A stretch of 63,390 bases of DNA from an uncultured candidate division WPS-2 bacterium (GCA_937927945.1 CALEYW010000044.1:1-63390); one strand, 5' to 3'; counted from the first letter of the stretch, positions 24,732 through 32,938 are shown. The notes: generated by a model not told the origin, from the letters alone. Made by a program: numbers and translations.

Positions 24732-25925
24732 CTAGGCGGCGTCGCTCCAGACGGGAATGACGGCCCGCACGGCGCCGTGCACGCCGTAGACCCGCGCCGT
24801 AGCCTCCAGCTGATCGAGCGGAACGGGCTCGGGCGTCACGACGCTGCCGCCGTCGAAGCGAATGAGCACTCGCGCGCGCAACGGCCGCGTAACGAGATCT
24901 TCGCCGGCGTGAGCGGCGAGTTGGGGTTCGCTGCCCGCCAGCGCGGCGATGACGTCGGCGACGACGGCCGACGCGGTCGGATCGCCGCCGGCTCCCGCAC
25001 CCGCGAAGGTCAGCTCGCCGCAGCCGCGGCCGACCACCCGCACGACGTTGCCGGCACCGCGCGGCTGCGCGAAGGGGTGCGCGAGGGGAACGTACGCGGG
25101 CGTCACGCCGGCTTCGATCTCCCCGCCGGACCGCTTCGCGATCGCCAGCAGCTTCAGCCGCCAGCCGCGCTCCGCACCCGCGCGCACGTCGTCGGCACAG
25201 AGCGCCGCGATGCCGTGGCGCAACACGCCGCCCGAGGTCGACGGACGGCGGAACGCGAGCCCGGCGAGGATCGCGAGCTTGTGCGCGGCGTCGTGGCCGT
25301 CGACGTCGGCGCGCGGGTCGGATTCGGCGAAGCCGAGGTGCTGCGCTTGCGCGAGCGCTTCGTCGTACGCGGCACCGGCGTCCATGGCGTCGAGCACGAA
25401 GTTCGTGGTCCCGTTCAGCACGCCGCCGACTTCGAGCACGTCTTCGGTCCCCAGCGATCCGGCCAGCGCACGCACGATCGGGATCGCTCCGCCGACCGCG
25501 GCTTCGTACCGCAGCGTCGCGCCGGTGCGAGCGGCGAACGCGGCCAGCCACGGGCCTTCGGTCGCGATCAGGTCTTTGTTCGCCGTGACGACGTCTTTGC
25601 CACGGGCGATCGCGCGCAGCACCAGCTCGCGCGCCAAACCGACGCCGCCGATGCACTCGACGACGACGCGCACCGCCGGATCGTCGACGACCTCGAACGG
25701 ATCGCCGTCGAAGTCTTCCCACGCGACGGCGCGCGGCTTGTGCGGATCGCGCACGGCGATCCCGCGCAGGAGGGTGGGATGCAGTTCCAGGAGCCGGCGC
25801 GCGACGCTCGACCCGACGGTGCCGCAGCCGAGCAGGCCGATCCCGTGGACGCGCTGCGTCGTGGCGGTCGCAATCGAAATCGACGCCGCTTCAGACGAGC
25901 AGAGAACCTTGGGAACGGTGTGCAC
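24732..25925 (-). CDS. hom: Homoserine dehydrogenase
   Basis: About 397 residues. The NAD(P) motif GLLGCGTVGSSVARRL is followed by VVTANKDLIA, YEAAVGGAIPIVRALAG, GVLNGTTNFVLDAM and the catalytic region GHDAAHKLAILAGLAF, all homoserine-dehydrogenase signatures; a short C-terminal extension replaces a full ACT domain. It makes homoserine, the branch point to Met and Thr. GTG 25925 is preferred because GGAGG lies five bases upstream; ATG 25937 would overlap that site. It is the last gene of metY-metX-hom, with a Thr-type attenuator directly upstream. Confidence 0.93.
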   Translation of the reverse strand: MHTVPKVLCSSEAASISIATATTQRVHGIGLLGCGTVGSSVARRLLELHPTLLRGIAVRDPHKPRAVAWEDFDGDPFEVVDDPAVRVVVECIGGVGLARELVLRAIARGKDVVTANKDLIATEGPWLAAFAARTGATLRYEAAVGGAIPIVRALAGSLGTEDVLEVGGVLNGTTNFVLDAMDAGAAYDEALAQAQHLGFAESDPRADVDGHDAAHKLAILAGLAFRRPSTSGGVLRHGIAALCADDVRAGAERGWRLKLLAIAKRSGGEIEAGVTPAYVPLAHPFAQPRGAGNVVRVVGRGCGELTFAGAGAGGDPTASAVVADVIAALAGSEPQLAAHAGEDLVTRPLRARVLIRFDGGSVVTPEPVPLDQLEATARVYGVHGAVRAVIPVWSDAA

Positions 25926-25952
25926 GAGTGCCTCCATGATCGGTAAACCGGG

Positions 25953-25988
25953 AAATGAAAACGGCCCCCGCCGGGTGGCGAGGGCCGT
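25953..25988 (-). terminator. Attenuator terminator upstream of hom
   Basis: On the minus strand ACGGCCCTCGCC-ACCC-GGCGGGGGCCGT forms a 12-bp stem with one G-U pair and a four-base loop, followed by TTTTCATTT. It lies 23 bases after the Thr-leader stop and 27 bases before the hom GTG. Its 5' arm contains GCCCTCGC (25985-25978), complementary to GCGAGGGC (26043-26036) just after the Thr codons. This gives an antiterminator alternative. Confidence 0.85.
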
Positions 25989-26011
25989 GTCTGTTGTCGC
26001 TGGCGTCCGCG

Positions 26012-26080
26012 TTACGCCGACGTCGACCCAGACCCGCCCTCGCTGAGGGTAGTCGTCATGGTCATCGTGGTGGTAATCAC
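26012..26080 (-). CDS. Thr-rich leader peptide of the hom attenuator
   Basis: GTG at 26080 overlaps the metX stop (GTGA), giving a 22-residue peptide that begins (M)ITTTMTMTTTLSEGG and ends at TAA 26012-26014. Seven Thr and two Met codons fall within ten residues. An in-frame ATG at 26095 could extend it by five. The last Thr codons run into ACCCTC, which can pair with GAGGGC (region 1:2), and GCGAGGGC can pair with the terminator arm (region 2:3). This is the arrangement known from enteric thr leaders. Ribosome stalling on uncharged tRNA-Thr would let hom be transcribed. Confidence 0.8.
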   Translation of the reverse strand: MITTTMTMTTTLSEGGSGSTSA

Positions 26081-27159
26081 GCGGGACGCGGCCATTGATC
26101 GACCCTATCACGAGCGAGCCCCTCGCGCAAGAGGTCGGCGAGATTCCCGGCCTCGGCCAGGAAGGCATCGTGGCCGTGATCGCTCGGCAGATGACGGTAC
26201 GCGGCGTCCCAGCCGGCCTCGGCCCAGCGTGCCGCGCACGACCAGACGTGCTCGGGCGGGTAGAGCTGGTCGCCCGCGATCCCGACGAACGTCAGCCGCG
26301 TCGGTCCCGCCGGCCGCTCGCGGCCGCGCAGATCGAAGAGATCCATCGCCCGCGTGAGCGTGCGGTAACTGTTCGCGTCGATGCGTGCCGCGAACAGATC
26401 GCCCTGATGCATGAGGTAGCCTTCGACGTCGAAGCGATCGTCGAGCCGGCGTCCCGGCTCGCCGCCCTTGCGGTCGGGGCGGTTGCGGAAGCGCTGCTCG
26501 AAGAGGTGTTCGCTCTTGTACGTCAGGGTCGCGATCGCGCGCGCGAGGCGAAGCCCCTCGACCGGCGGTTCGTCGTACCAGCCGTCGCGGAAGGCCGGAT
26601 CGAGCCGGATCGCGTCGCGCGCGGCGCCGTTCTGCGCAATCCCTTGCGCGCGCAGATGATCGTAGGCGCCGATCACGATTGCGTGATCGACCGCGCCGCC
26701 GTAGGCGTGGGCCCATTGCAGCGCTTGAAATCCGCCGAGCGATCCGCCGACGATCACGGCGAGCCGCTCGATACCGAGCGCGCCGAGCGCGCGGCGTTGC
26801 GCCTCGACGATGTCGCCGACCGTCACCACCGGAAAGCGCGGGCCCCAGCGCTTGCCGTCCGGTGCGAGCGTCGTCGGCCCAGTCGAACCGTAGCAGCCGC
26901 CGACGACGTTGACGCCGACGATGCACCAGCGCGCCGGGTCGAACAGGGCTCCCGGTCCGAAGATCCCGCTCCACCAATCCGCCACCCGCGACGAGCCGGT
27001 CAGCGCGTGCGGCGCGAACACGACGTTCGAGCCGTCGGGCGCCGGCGCGCAGCCCAGCCGCGTGACGCGCTGGACGACGTTGGGCAGCGATTCTCCGGAA
27101 GCGAGTTCGAGCGTTCCGATCGGAACGTCGACCTCGACCTCCTGGGCGGTCACGGTCAC
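26077..27159 (-). CDS. metX: Homoserine O-acetyltransferase
   Basis: About 360 residues, alpha/beta-hydrolase fold. The nucleophile Ser is in VIVGGSLGGFQALQW, the Asp in GIAGDQLYPPEH and the His in SDHGHDAF. The MetX-typical GPTTLAPDGKRWGPRFP and DRFDVEGYLMHQGDLF (quoted in parts) are present. It acetylates homoserine for sulfhydrylation by MetY. The start is GTG 27159, overlapping the metY stop; GTG 27153 is possible. Its 3' end overlaps the Thr-leader ORF, so reading through metX delivers ribosomes to the hom attenuator. Confidence 0.93.
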   Translation of the reverse strand: MTVTAQEVEVDVPIGTLELASGESLPNVVQRVTRLGCAPAPDGSNVVFAPHALTGSSRVADWWSGIFGPGALFDPARWCIVGVNVVGGCYGSTGPTTLAPDGKRWGPRFPVVTVGDIVEAQRRALGALGIERLAVIVGGSLGGFQALQWAHAYGGAVDHAIVIGAYDHLRAQGIAQNGAARDAIRLDPAFRDGWYDEPPVEGLRLARAIATLTYKSEHLFEQRFRNRPDRKGGEPGRRLDDRFDVEGYLMHQGDLFAARIDANSYRTLTRAMDLFDLRGRERPAGPTRLTFVGIAGDQLYPPEHVWSCAARWAEAGWDAAYRHLPSDHGHDAFLAEAGNLADLLREGLARDRVDQWPRPA

Positions 27160-28454
27160 GAAGCGGCGTCGAGCGCTTGGCGCAGGTCGGCCAGGATGTC
27201 GTCGATCGACTCGATGCCGACCGAGAGCCGGATCATGTCGTCGCTGACGCCGCTGGCGATCTGATCGGCCGGACTCAATTGCTGGTGCGTCGTCGACGCC
27301 GGATGGATCACCAGCGACTTGGCGTCGCCGACGTTCGCCAGCAGCGAGAACAGCTTCAGCCGGTCGATCAGCGCGCGCGCCTCCTCGGCGCCGCCTTTGA
27401 CGCCGAACGTGAGGATCGAGCCGGCGCCCTTGGGGAGATACGTTTGGGCGCGCGCGTACGTCGGATCGGACGGCAAGCCAGGATATCGCACCCACCGCAC
27501 CTTCGGATGGAACGCGAGGAATTCCGCGACGCGAAGCGCGTTCTGGCTGTGCCGTTCCATCCGCAATCCGAGCGTCTCGAGACCTTGCAGCAGCAGGAAG
27601 GCGTTGAACGGCGAGAGCGCCGCACCGACGTCGCGCAGCAGCTGGACGCGCGCCTTGAGGATGTAGGCGAGCGGTCCGAGCGCCTCGACGTATTTCAAGC
27701 CGTGATACGATGGGTCGGGTTCGGTGAAATCGGGGAACCGGCCGCGCGTCCAGTCAAACGTTCCCGCATCGACGATCGCGCCGCCGATCGTCGTGCCGTG
27801 ACCGCCGATGAACTTCGTCGCCGAGTGCACGACGATGTCGGCGCCGTGGTCGATCGGGCGCAGCAGGTACGGCGTGGCCAGCGTGTTGTCGACGATGAGC
27901 GGGACCTCCGCATCGTGCGCGACCTTCGCGAACGCCGCGACGTCGAGGACGTCCACCTTCGGGTTGCCGATCGTCTCGGCGAACACGGCCTTGGTGTTGG
28001 GCCGGATCGCGGCGGCGACGGCCTGCGGATCGGACGCGTCGACCAGCGTGACCTCGATCCCGAAGCGCGGCAGCGTGTGCACGAACGCATTGTACGTGCC
28101 GCCGTACAGCGACGACGAGCTGACGATGTGGTCCCCGGCACGCGCGACGTTGAGGATCGAGTAGATGACCGCGGCCTGGCCGCTGGCGACCGCCAGTGCG
28201 CCGACGCCGCATTCGAGCGCCGCCAGGCGTTGCTCGAACACATCCGTCGTCGGGTTCATGATGCGCGTGTAGATGTTGCCGAACTCTTGCAGCGCGAACA
28301 GCCGCGCCGCGTGCGCCGTATCGTCGAAGTTGTACGACGTCGTCTGGTAGATCGGCACGGCCCGCGCTTTGGTGGTCGGGTCGCCGTCGTGGCCGCCGTG
28401 CAGGGCGACGGTCTCGAAGCCGCGCGTCGCGGACGGGTCGAGGGTGCTGCTCAT
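27156..28454 (-). CDS. metY: O-acetylhomoserine sulfhydrylase
   Basis: A 432-residue PLP enzyme of the Cys/Met-metabolism gamma family. The PLP Lys lies in VHSATKFIGGHGT; YQTTSYNFDDT, SSSLYGGTYNAF, VDNTLATPYLLRP and QGLETLGLRM are family landmarks. It makes homocysteine (or Cys) from O-acetylhomoserine and sulfide, using the MetX product. ATG 28454 follows a GAGAGGAG site. Upstream lie a short Met/Cys leader ORF and a terminator, so transcription should depend on Met or Cys supply. Confidence 0.95.
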   Translation of the reverse strand: MSSTLDPSATRGFETVALHGGHDGDPTTKARAVPIYQTTSYNFDDTAHAARLFALQEFGNIYTRIMNPTTDVFEQRLAALECGVGALAVASGQAAVIYSILNVARAGDHIVSSSSLYGGTYNAFVHTLPRFGIEVTLVDASDPQAVAAAIRPNTKAVFAETIGNPKVDVLDVAAFAKVAHDAEVPLIVDNTLATPYLLRPIDHGADIVVHSATKFIGGHGTTIGGAIVDAGTFDWTRGRFPDFTEPDPSYHGLKYVEALGPLAYILKARVQLLRDVGAALSPFNAFLLLQGLETLGLRMERHSQNALRVAEFLAFHPKVRWVRYPGLPSDPTYARAQTYLPKGAGSILTFGVKGGAEEARALIDRLKLFSLLANVGDAKSLVIHPASTTHQQLSPADQIASGVSDDMIRLSVGIESIDDILADLRQALDAAS

Positions 28455-28500
28455 CGTGGGTCTCCTCTCACGAATGCGTGGAGCGAAGCGAATGCCGGGG

Positions 28501-28535
28501 AAAACGAGCGGCCCCCGCCGGGAGGCGAGGGCCGC
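28501..28535 (-). terminator. Attenuator terminator upstream of metY
   Basis: On the minus strand GCGGCCCTCGCC-TCCC-GGCGGGGGCCGC is a 12-bp stem with one G-U pair, followed by TCGTTTT. It lies 38 bases after the leader stop and 46 bases before the metY ATG. The 5' arm CCCTCGC (28531-28525) is complementary to GCGAGGG (28589-28583) just after the Cys codons. The stem core is the same as in the hom attenuator. Confidence 0.8.
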
Positions 28536-28573
28536 TGCAGTTCTTCATCGATGCGCCGGTAGGCGACGACGAG

Positions 28574-28630
28574 CTACACCGTCCCTCGCGGGGAACAGCA
28601 CATCGTCATCATAGCCGTGCGGCGGTCCAT
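28574..28630 (-). CDS. Met/Cys leader peptide of the metY attenuator
   Basis: An 18-codon ORF, MDRRTAMMTMCCSPRGTV, from ATG 28630 to TAG 28574-28576. It holds three Met codons and two adjacent Cys codons in the stretch AMMTMCC, matching the end products of the gene it precedes. TCCC and GGGA flanking CGCGA can form a 1:2 hairpin, and GCGAGGG can instead pair with the terminator arm. Starting at the internal ATG 28612 (MMTMCC...) is also possible. A TTGACG box lies just upstream. Confidence 0.72.
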   Translation of the reverse strand: MDRRTAMMTMCCSPRGTV

Positions 28631-28639
28631 GGGCGCGAC

Positions 28640-28667
28640 CGTATCAGACTGCGGCCGGTTCCGTCAA
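28640..28667 (-). promoter_or_regulatory. Probable promoter of the metY-metX-hom operon
   Basis: On the minus strand TTGACG (28667-28662) and GATACG (28645-28640) are spaced by 16 bases. Transcription would begin around 28633, leaving almost no untranslated RNA before the first leader ATG at 28630, or about 20 bases before the ATG at 28612. Confidence 0.45.
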
Positions 28668-28713
28668 GGATTAGGGTCGCGCCACCTGGATCTATCAGTC
28701 GCGCGACGTCCGT

Positions 28714-29418
28714 TTAAGGGGCGTCAGGTGCGGCCGCCAGGGTCGCGTCGGGGCGATACCGTTCGGCGAGGACGAACAGCTTTCGGTGCCCGGCCGAGTA
28801 GCCCGCGACGACGATTCCGACCAGCTCTTCGCGCGCGTTGAACACGCCGGTGCCCGAGTCGCCATGGCCGCACGAAGCGCAGTCGATCGCAAAGGCGCCT
28901 GCCGGCGGGTCGGTCACGCGCGGGTCCATCTCCCGCACGACGCCATCCTGCTGAGTAAACGGTTCGTCCTCGATCGGACCCCAGACGCTGACCCGCAAGC
29001 CCACTCGCGGTTCACCGGCGAAGCGCGCCACCGTATGCGGCCGCCAGGGCCGACTCGCGGTGACGAGAGCCAAGTCGTGGCCGTCGATGGCCGCGGTCCG
29101 CTCGACGCGCAGCCGCTCGCCGGCGACCGTCGTGAAGGTCGCTCGCTGTATCTGCAGGGTGTGCGCTGCCGTGAGGATCGTGACGGTTGAACGGTCCTCG
29201 CCGATGATGACCCCGCAGCCGTACGCCGCCTTCGCGCCGACCACGCCCGAAATCAGCACCACCGACGCCGGCGGTCCTTGCTCGGTCGCGCCGCCGCGCG
29301 GCATGATCCGAGGAACGCCGAGTGACCACGGCATGGCTGCTCGTTCGTTTGCGTGGGCACCAGCGCCCGGAGCGAGCAAGCAGGCAAGGAACATGACGAC
29401 AACGCCGCAGCATTTCAT
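28714..29418 (-). CDS. Secreted trypsin-like serine protease
   Basis: A 234-residue exported protein with a signal peptide (MKCCGVVVMFLACLLAPGAGA). The chymotrypsin-fold triad is visible: H86 in ILTAAHTLQ, D115 in GHDLALV, S188 in GHGDSGTGVF. A Cys pair (DCASC) flanks the active Ser. No PDZ domain follows, so it is a compact protease rather than DegP/HtrA-like. CTTAA repeats with 11-base pitch lie 28-54 bases upstream of its ATG. The substrate is unknown; it probably acts in the periplasm or medium. Confidence 0.85.
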   Translation of the reverse strand: MKCCGVVVMFLACLLAPGAGAHANERAAMPWSLGVPRIMPRGGATEQGPPASVVLISGVVGAKAAYGCGVIIGEDRSTVTILTAAHTLQIQRATFTTVAGERLRVERTAAIDGHDLALVTASRPWRPHTVARFAGEPRVGLRVSVWGPIEDEPFTQQDGVVREMDPRVTDPPAGAFAIDCASCGHGDSGTGVFNAREELVGIVVAGYSAGHRKLFVLAERYRPDATLAAAPDAP

Positions 29419-29445
29419 GCGTCACCAGCCGTCCAAGGACGATAG

Positions 29446-29472
29446 TTAAGGCAATATTAAGTCTATTTTAAG
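29446..29472 (-). promoter_or_regulatory. Three CTTAA direct repeats, 11-bp pitch
   Basis: Plus-strand TTAAG occurs at 29446-29450, 29457-29461 and 29468-29472, each separated by six bases. On the coding strand of the protease gene these are CTTAA-N6-CTTAA-N6-CTTAA. The pitch and sequence resemble PhoB/OmpR-class operators, especially the CTTAA-type Pho box of cyanobacteria. Confidence 0.6.
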
Positions 29473-29523
29473 GGAACATTATCCTCTCGCGGGCACGGAA
29501 AGAACCCCCGCCGGCGAAAACAA

Positions 29524-29550
29524 AAAAGCCCCACTTCGCAGCGGGCTTTT
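29524..29550 (-). terminator. Intrinsic terminator of the TonB receptor gene
   Basis: AAAAGCCC and GGGCTTTT form an eight-base stem around an 11-base loop. On the minus strand it is followed by a run of six T. It lies 19 bases past the receptor stop codon. Confidence 0.8.
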
Positions 29551-29568
29551 CCGGGTACCGTTCTCGTT

Positions 29569-32394
29569 CTACATCTTTAGCGTCAACGAGGCGGTGAACT
29601 GGAAAGGAAGCGGCCCGTTTTGCGTTGTGCTGAGGTTCGCTGCCTGCTGCAACGCGTTGGCGTCGTTACTGTACTGATTCTCGGCGACGAACGGCGCGAT
29701 GCCTAGGGCGTTTACGGTCGACGCCCCGCTGTTGAAGAGGTTCAGGACGCCGAGATTCACCGTCGCGTGCTTGGACACGTCTTGCGAAATGCCGAGGTTG
29801 CTGTAGAAGAACTGGCCGCGGCCGAACCCGTTGTTCTCGCCGAGGTAGTAGGTGTCGAGCCGAGCCTGAAAGCCGCCCAGAGTGTTGAAGTCGAGCCCGA
29901 CCGATGCTTTGTGCAGCGGCAGATACGCGATCTGCTGGCCGTTGGTAACCAACGGGTTCTTGATCAGGATCGAGTCGGGAACGGCCAAGTACACGGCCGA
30001 CTGGATATCGTACGTGTAGTCGACGAAAACGCGTCGGTTGAAACGGTAGCGACCGGCGAGCTCGAGACCCTGAAAGCGTGCGCTCGCAGCGTTGAAGCTC
30101 GTCGAGACGGCCAGATCCTGTATCCCGATTTGACCCGGACCAGGCCCCAACACCAGGTTCGGATAGGCGAGCTGGATCTGGTGGAGGTAGGCAGCCAGCA
30201 AGTACGGCGGGATCCCGTTCGGACCGAGGACCGACAACGCCGGTAGGCGACCGCTGAAGATGCGGTTCTTCTCGAAGCTCGAATACACGTCGAGCTGGAT
30301 GATCGTGTCATCCTTGAACCTGTGGCCGAACGCGAGCTCGAGGTCGGTTGAAGACTCCGGTTGCAGGTTCGGGTTGCTGCTGGAGCCGACCGACGTGAGG
30401 CCCGGCGGACGCGGCGGGTTGGTGATGTTCTGGAAGGTCGTGTTGAGGTTCGGGGTGGCGGCCGTGAGCAGCGGCGACGGCTCGCCGTCCGACCGGCCGC
30501 CGGTCAATCGCAAGACGTCCGACGGCGAGGTGTGGAACACCAGCGAGAGTCGCGGATCGAACGTCGTCTTGTTCGTCACGGTCGAATGCTTGAGCCAAGC
30601 GTTCAGATACGCCGACGTGGCGACCGACATGCGATAGTCGTCGCGGACGAAGAAGCTGGTCAGGCCCAGGCCGAACTCTTGCGTCGGCACGATCATCCCG
30701 ACGTTCGTGCCCGGATCGATGATCCCGGGCACCGTGTAGGTCGGCGGCGTATACTGGAACTTGTCGCCGGTGATCCGCTGGTGCTGTGAGTAGAAGCCGA
30801 ACCCGAAGTCGTTGCGATCGTTCGCAATGTCGTCGCTGAGCAGCAGTCCCGTCGTCTGAAAGTACTGGCTGTCGAATCCACCGGTATAAAACTTGCCGGT
30901 CGGGTCGAGACCGCCCGCGAGGTTCCGGTTGTAGTCCGTCGTGTAGCGGTTCGTGAAACTGTCCAGCGTTACGAAATGGCTTCCGATTTGTCGCGTAAGC
31001 CTCCCGTGCAGGTCGAACACGCGATGCGCTTGCCACGGGCCCGGTCCGCCCGGGACCAGCCCGGTAGTCGCGTTGGCATACTGCTGGACGGTGTAGCACG
31101 CGGGGCCCGCGTTCGTATTCACCGCGATCGAACCGTTGCACGTGATCGATCCTGGATCGCCCGGGGCTGCGGTGTTGGGGTACGTGGTCGGGCCGCCGGC
31201 GATCGTCTGCTGCGCGTTGTAGAGCTGGATGGCGTTCGTGTTGAAGCAGTTGTCGCCGTTGCCGCTCTTGTCGTCCCACGAGTTGGCGGAAAAGGCGGTC
31301 ACCGTCAGCTGGGTCTTGTCGTCGATCCCATAGCGCACTTTGAGCAAGTCGTTGCGGAGCAGATAGTTGCCGCTGGTCGAATACGTGTTCGCGGCGATGT
31401 TCGCGGAGCTGAAATCGGGTCCGGCGCTGCCCGCGGCCAGGGCCGAGTCCTGTACGCGCTGGGCCGGCTTCCACGGACCGTACGTTCCCTCGACGGCATG
31501 CGCGATCGCATAGCCGAAACGGCCGACCGTACCGGTCGCCTTGAAGTTCGAAAACGAATGGCCCATGTTGCCGATTCCCTCGGTGAGGGACGAATGCGGC
31601 GTGCGGGTCGGCTCGAGCGTCTGCATGTCCACCGTACCGCCGATCGAGTCCGTCCCGTAGAGCCCGAGAGCGCCGGAACCGTACGTCACGCGCGTTTGAC
31701 CGATCGCAAACTTCGGCGAGACTTGGAACGAGAAACCGCCGCTGCCGGGGCCGAACGGACCCACGGGGTGGCCGTCGAGCAGCACCTGCGTCTCGGACGG
31801 ACCGAAGCCGCGGATATCGATGCCTTGATCGTCGCCGATCGACGAGCTGATCCCGGTGATGTTGACGCCGGGAAGCGAGTTGAGCGCGTCCCCGATGCGG
31901 ATGAAGCCTTCTCGGGCGAGCATGTCTCCCGAGACGGTCTGTGAGATCGTCGTCGCCGTCGAGACGCGGCTCGCGGCGGAGGTCGTATTCACTCGGCCGA
32001 TCTCTCTGAGCTGCGTCGTACCGGTCGCCGAGCGCTGGAGCACCGCGTTGAATGCCGTCGTGGTCGCGCCCGCGACGACCGCGACATCGCCGCTGCGCAC
32101 ACCCTCATACCCTTCGGCGCGAACTTCGATATAGTAGATCCCCGGCGGCTGCGGCGGAAACGCGAACGTTCCGTCCCGCATCGACTTCGTCGCGGCAATC
32201 CGCTTCGTGCCCTGGAACAGGAGCACGTCGGCGCCGGCGATCGGCACGCCGCCTGCCTGATCGATGAGCGAGCCGGTCAACGCGCCCGCCGTTTGCGTCT
32301 GCGCGCTAGCCGCGACCGGCACCACAGCGAAGACGGTCGAGAGCATCGAAAGAGCGCATAGTAAAGAAACTACTACGCGAAGACGAGCAGGCAT
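29569..32394 (-). CDS. TonB-dependent outer-membrane receptor with N-terminal carboxypeptidase-like domain
   Basis: A 941-residue protein. A signal peptide (about 1-33) is followed by a carboxypeptidase-regulatory-like beta-sandwich (about 38-120: GALTGSLIDQAGG, GTFAFPPQPPGIYYIEV), a plug domain (about 150-270: RIGDALNSLPGVNITGI, IDIRGFGPSETQVLLDG, GTDSIGGTVDMQT) and a 22-strand-type barrel to the C-terminus. It imports a bulky ligand across the outer membrane using TonB energy. The ligand is unknown. CTTAA repeats with 11-bp pitch lie upstream and a good AGAGGA site precedes the ATG. Confidence 0.93.
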   Translation of the reverse strand: MPARLRVVVSLLCALSMLSTVFAVVPVAASAQTQTAGALTGSLIDQAGGVPIAGADVLLFQGTKRIAATKSMRDGTFAFPPQPPGIYYIEVRAEGYEGVRSGDVAVVAGATTTAFNAVLQRSATGTTQLREIGRVNTTSAASRVSTATTISQTVSGDMLAREGFIRIGDALNSLPGVNITGISSSIGDDQGIDIRGFGPSETQVLLDGHPVGPFGPGSGGFSFQVSPKFAIGQTRVTYGSGALGLYGTDSIGGTVDMQTLEPTRTPHSSLTEGIGNMGHSFSNFKATGTVGRFGYAIAHAVEGTYGPWKPAQRVQDSALAAGSAGPDFSSANIAANTYSTSGNYLLRNDLLKVRYGIDDKTQLTVTAFSANSWDDKSGNGDNCFNTNAIQLYNAQQTIAGGPTTYPNTAAPGDPGSITCNGSIAVNTNAGPACYTVQQYANATTGLVPGGPGPWQAHRVFDLHGRLTRQIGSHFVTLDSFTNRYTTDYNRNLAGGLDPTGKFYTGGFDSQYFQTTGLLLSDDIANDRNDFGFGFYSQHQRITGDKFQYTPPTYTVPGIIDPGTNVGMIVPTQEFGLGLTSFFVRDDYRMSVATSAYLNAWLKHSTVTNKTTFDPRLSLVFHTSPSDVLRLTGGRSDGEPSPLLTAATPNLNTTFQNITNPPRPPGLTSVGSSSNPNLQPESSTDLELAFGHRFKDDTIIQLDVYSSFEKNRIFSGRLPALSVLGPNGIPPYLLAAYLHQIQLAYPNLVLGPGPGQIGIQDLAVSTSFNAASARFQGLELAGRYRFNRRVFVDYTYDIQSAVYLAVPDSILIKNPLVTNGQQIAYLPLHKASVGLDFNTLGGFQARLDTYYLGENNGFGRGQFFYSNLGISQDVSKHATVNLGVLNLFNSGASTVNALGIAPFVAENQYSNDANALQQAANLSTTQNGPLPFQFTASLTLKM

Positions 32395-32458
32395 GAATTC
32401 CTCTCAGATGATTTGGTAACGAACGCCGCAACCGTATCGTCGGGGAGTTATCTGCCTG

Positions 32459-32485
32459 TTAAGGACTCTTGAAGAACGACTTAAG
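32459..32485 (-). promoter_or_regulatory. CTTAA/CTTCA direct repeats, 11-bp pitch, upstream of TonB receptor
   Basis: Plus-strand TTAAG (32459-32463), TGAAG (32470-32474) and TTAAG (32481-32485) are six bases apart. Read on the receptor's strand they are CTTAA-N6-CTTCA-N6-CTTAA, followed by GATAAC, a possible -10. They overlap the end of the cytochrome gene. Confidence 0.58.
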
Positions 32486-32938
32486 CCCGGGCATCGTGAC
32501 GCGCGGCAGGGACTGCCGATCGAGCACGTCACGCTGGTCGATGACGCCGTTGATCGCGAGCTCGTAGGCCGTGACGGCGTAGAGTTCGTCCGGGCGCAAA
32601 CGCTCCGTACGATCGGGCGGCATGGCACGGCGCACGTAGTCGAAGAGCGTCGTGGCGTAGGGCCAGCGCTGCGGGTCGAGCCGGACCCCTTCGCCGTGAC
32701 AACGCCGGCACGTGGCGGCAAAGATTCGCGCCCCCGCGACCGCGTCGCCGCGGCCGCCGGGCAGGCCGGCCCCGTCGGGCGACACGTCGATGTCGCGCGC
32801 AGCGATCTCGGCCGCATTCGCAGGGCGTCCGAGGCCGTAGGTATGGGCAGCGCCGTTCGCGGTATGGGCGCACCCCGCCGCGATGAGGACGACGATCGCG
32901 ACGAACGCCAGCGTCGCCATCCCTGAGGTCTCACGCAT
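32459..32938 (-). CDS. c-type cytochrome lipoprotein, SorB-like
   Basis: A 159-residue protein starting at ATG 32938, which overlaps the upstream gene's stop by eight bases. The signal peptide ends in a lipobox (VLIAAGC, Cys23). One heme site CRRCH is at 77-81. MPPDRTERLRPDELYAVTAYELAING follows the pattern of the single-heme subunits paired with sulfite dehydrogenases (SorB/SoxD type). A distal Met in the MPPD region is a candidate axial ligand. It should accept electrons from the molybdoenzyme encoded just upstream and is anchored facing the periplasm. Confidence 0.85.
   Translation of the reverse strand: MRETSGMATLAFVAIVVLIAAGCAHTANGAAHTYGLGRPANAAEIAARDIDVSPDGAGLPGGRGDAVAGARIFAATCRRCHGEGVRLDPQRWPYATTLFDYVRRAMPPDRTERLRPDELYAVTAYELAINGVIDQRDVLDRQSLPRVTMPGLKSFFKSP

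Noticed and set aside
25953..28535. SAM or other riboswitch before metY or hom
   Set aside because: The leaders are too short and hold codon-biased ORFs with attenuator pairing; no SAM-riboswitch core is visible.
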